Positions 6,666 through 6,916 of a DNA stretch of 6,916 nt are shown here, piece by piece. The first letter of the stretch is position 1; every line of letters starts with the position of its first letter. The DNA is from Pirellulaceae bacterium (GTDB taxonomy: Bacteria; Planctomycetota; Planctomycetia; Pirellulales; Pirellulaceae), in assembly GCA_013002105.1 (NCBI GenBank), contig JABDKS010000330.1, positions 1 through 6,916 on the forward strand. Direction: 5' to 3'. Position numbers and translations under genes: made by a program. The notes under the pieces were generated by a model. The model did no database searches. It saw nothing but the letters and a program-made list of their open reading frames with translations, and was not told the origin of the DNA.

Positions 6666-6916
6666 TCAGCCACCGATCCCTGCCAGCCAAACCAGTAGCG
6701 CGATAATGGCAAAGCAGGTTGCAACTGATGCCACAAATCCAACGACATCGGACGTTCGCGGCCTGAGCGCTTCGATGCTCGTACCGGGAAAGAGGCGATT
6801 GGATTCGAAGCGTTTTGGGTCGCGGTACGACTCCTCCAAGTTTTTCTGATCGACCTCCGGATCGGCGTCGACTTCGGTTTTCATCTTGGCGTAATAGCGG
6901 TCCAGGATCGTTTGAT
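6666..6916 (-). CDS. Small C-terminally membrane-anchored protein, unknown function, 5' partial
   Basis: I do not recognise this family. The frame runs from the window edge (first whole codon at 6914) to TGA at 6666-6668, giving 82 residues. An ATG at 6884 could be a start, but the reading upstream of it (QTILDRYYAK) is open and protein-like, so the gene probably begins outside the window. The visible part has a charged, hydrophilic stretch (KTEVDADPEVDQKNLEESYRD..., probably cytosolic) and one C-terminal transmembrane helix (SDVVGFVASVATCFAIIALLVWLAGIGG). This looks like a tail-anchored arrangement, or the last helix of a larger membrane protein. Codon use resembles that of its neighbours. 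It is upstream of, and in the same direction as, the CNB gene, 178 bases away. Confidence 0.6.
   Translation of the reverse strand, partial: QTILDRYYAKMKTEVDADPEVDQKNLEESYRDPKRFESNRLFPGTSIEALRPRTSDVVGFVASVATCFAIIALLVWLAGIGG

Noticed and set aside
6488..6748. 87-codon N-terminal extension of the CNB protein from the ATG at 6748
   Set aside because: It overlaps the coding end of the upstream minus-strand gene in another frame and the residues look non-coding; the domain starts right after 6487.
6631..6849. 72-codon plus-strand open frame
   Set aside because: Opposite the minus-strand membrane protein; Ser/Thr-rich translation with no domain, and the minus strand shows the better coding pattern.

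Overview
The window looks like chromosomal DNA from a planctomycete, most likely a Rhodopirellula/Pirellulaceae-type organism. The main evidence is a protein with two planctomycete-type cytochrome c domains (PSCyt1) fused to an FGE/SUMF1-like domain, next to a Tat-signal Gfo/Idh/MocA oxidoreductase. Both families are heavily expanded in that phylum. Base composition is moderate (roughly mid-50s % G+C by eye) and most genes lack a clear Shine-Dalgarno. This assignment is by family resemblance; no rRNA or other marker gene is present.

Layout. Bases 1-2631 (+) hold most of a large flavin/iron-sulfur 2-hydroxyacid dehydrogenase (FAD domain, metal-site domain, two 4Fe-4S motifs, Cys-rich CCG region); its N-terminus lies before the window. 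A short gap carries a hairpin and a perfect TATAAT box. Bases 2740-4455 (+) encode an exported di-heme PSCyt1-PSCyt1-FGE-like protein. Its stop codon sits in the loop of a perfect 10-bp inverted repeat. An 84-nt gap with a C-rich tract (a canonical G-quadruplex motif on the complementary strand) leads to a Tat-exported Gfo/Idh/MocA oxidoreductase at 4540-5919 (+). Convergent to these, on the minus strand, are a stand-alone cyclic-nucleotide-binding protein (6017-6487) and, upstream of it, the C-terminal part of a small membrane-anchored protein of unknown function (6666-6916) that runs out of the window.

How they may work together. The first gene is a cytosolic or membrane-associated dehydrogenase for D-2-hydroxyacids (D-lactate, glycolate or D-2-hydroxyglutarate type). 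The middle pair are both predicted to act outside the cytoplasm, one carrying covalent heme and the other a dinucleotide-dependent sugar-type oxidoreductase. That suggests, without proving it, a periplasmic carbohydrate-oxidation role. The minus-strand genes show no obvious functional link to these. There is no tRNA, rRNA, CRISPR array, transposon, integron or phage element. Most of the window is ordinary chromosomal coding sequence; the more unusual signals are small nucleic-acid structures in the gaps and the domain architecture of the cytochrome/FGE fusion.
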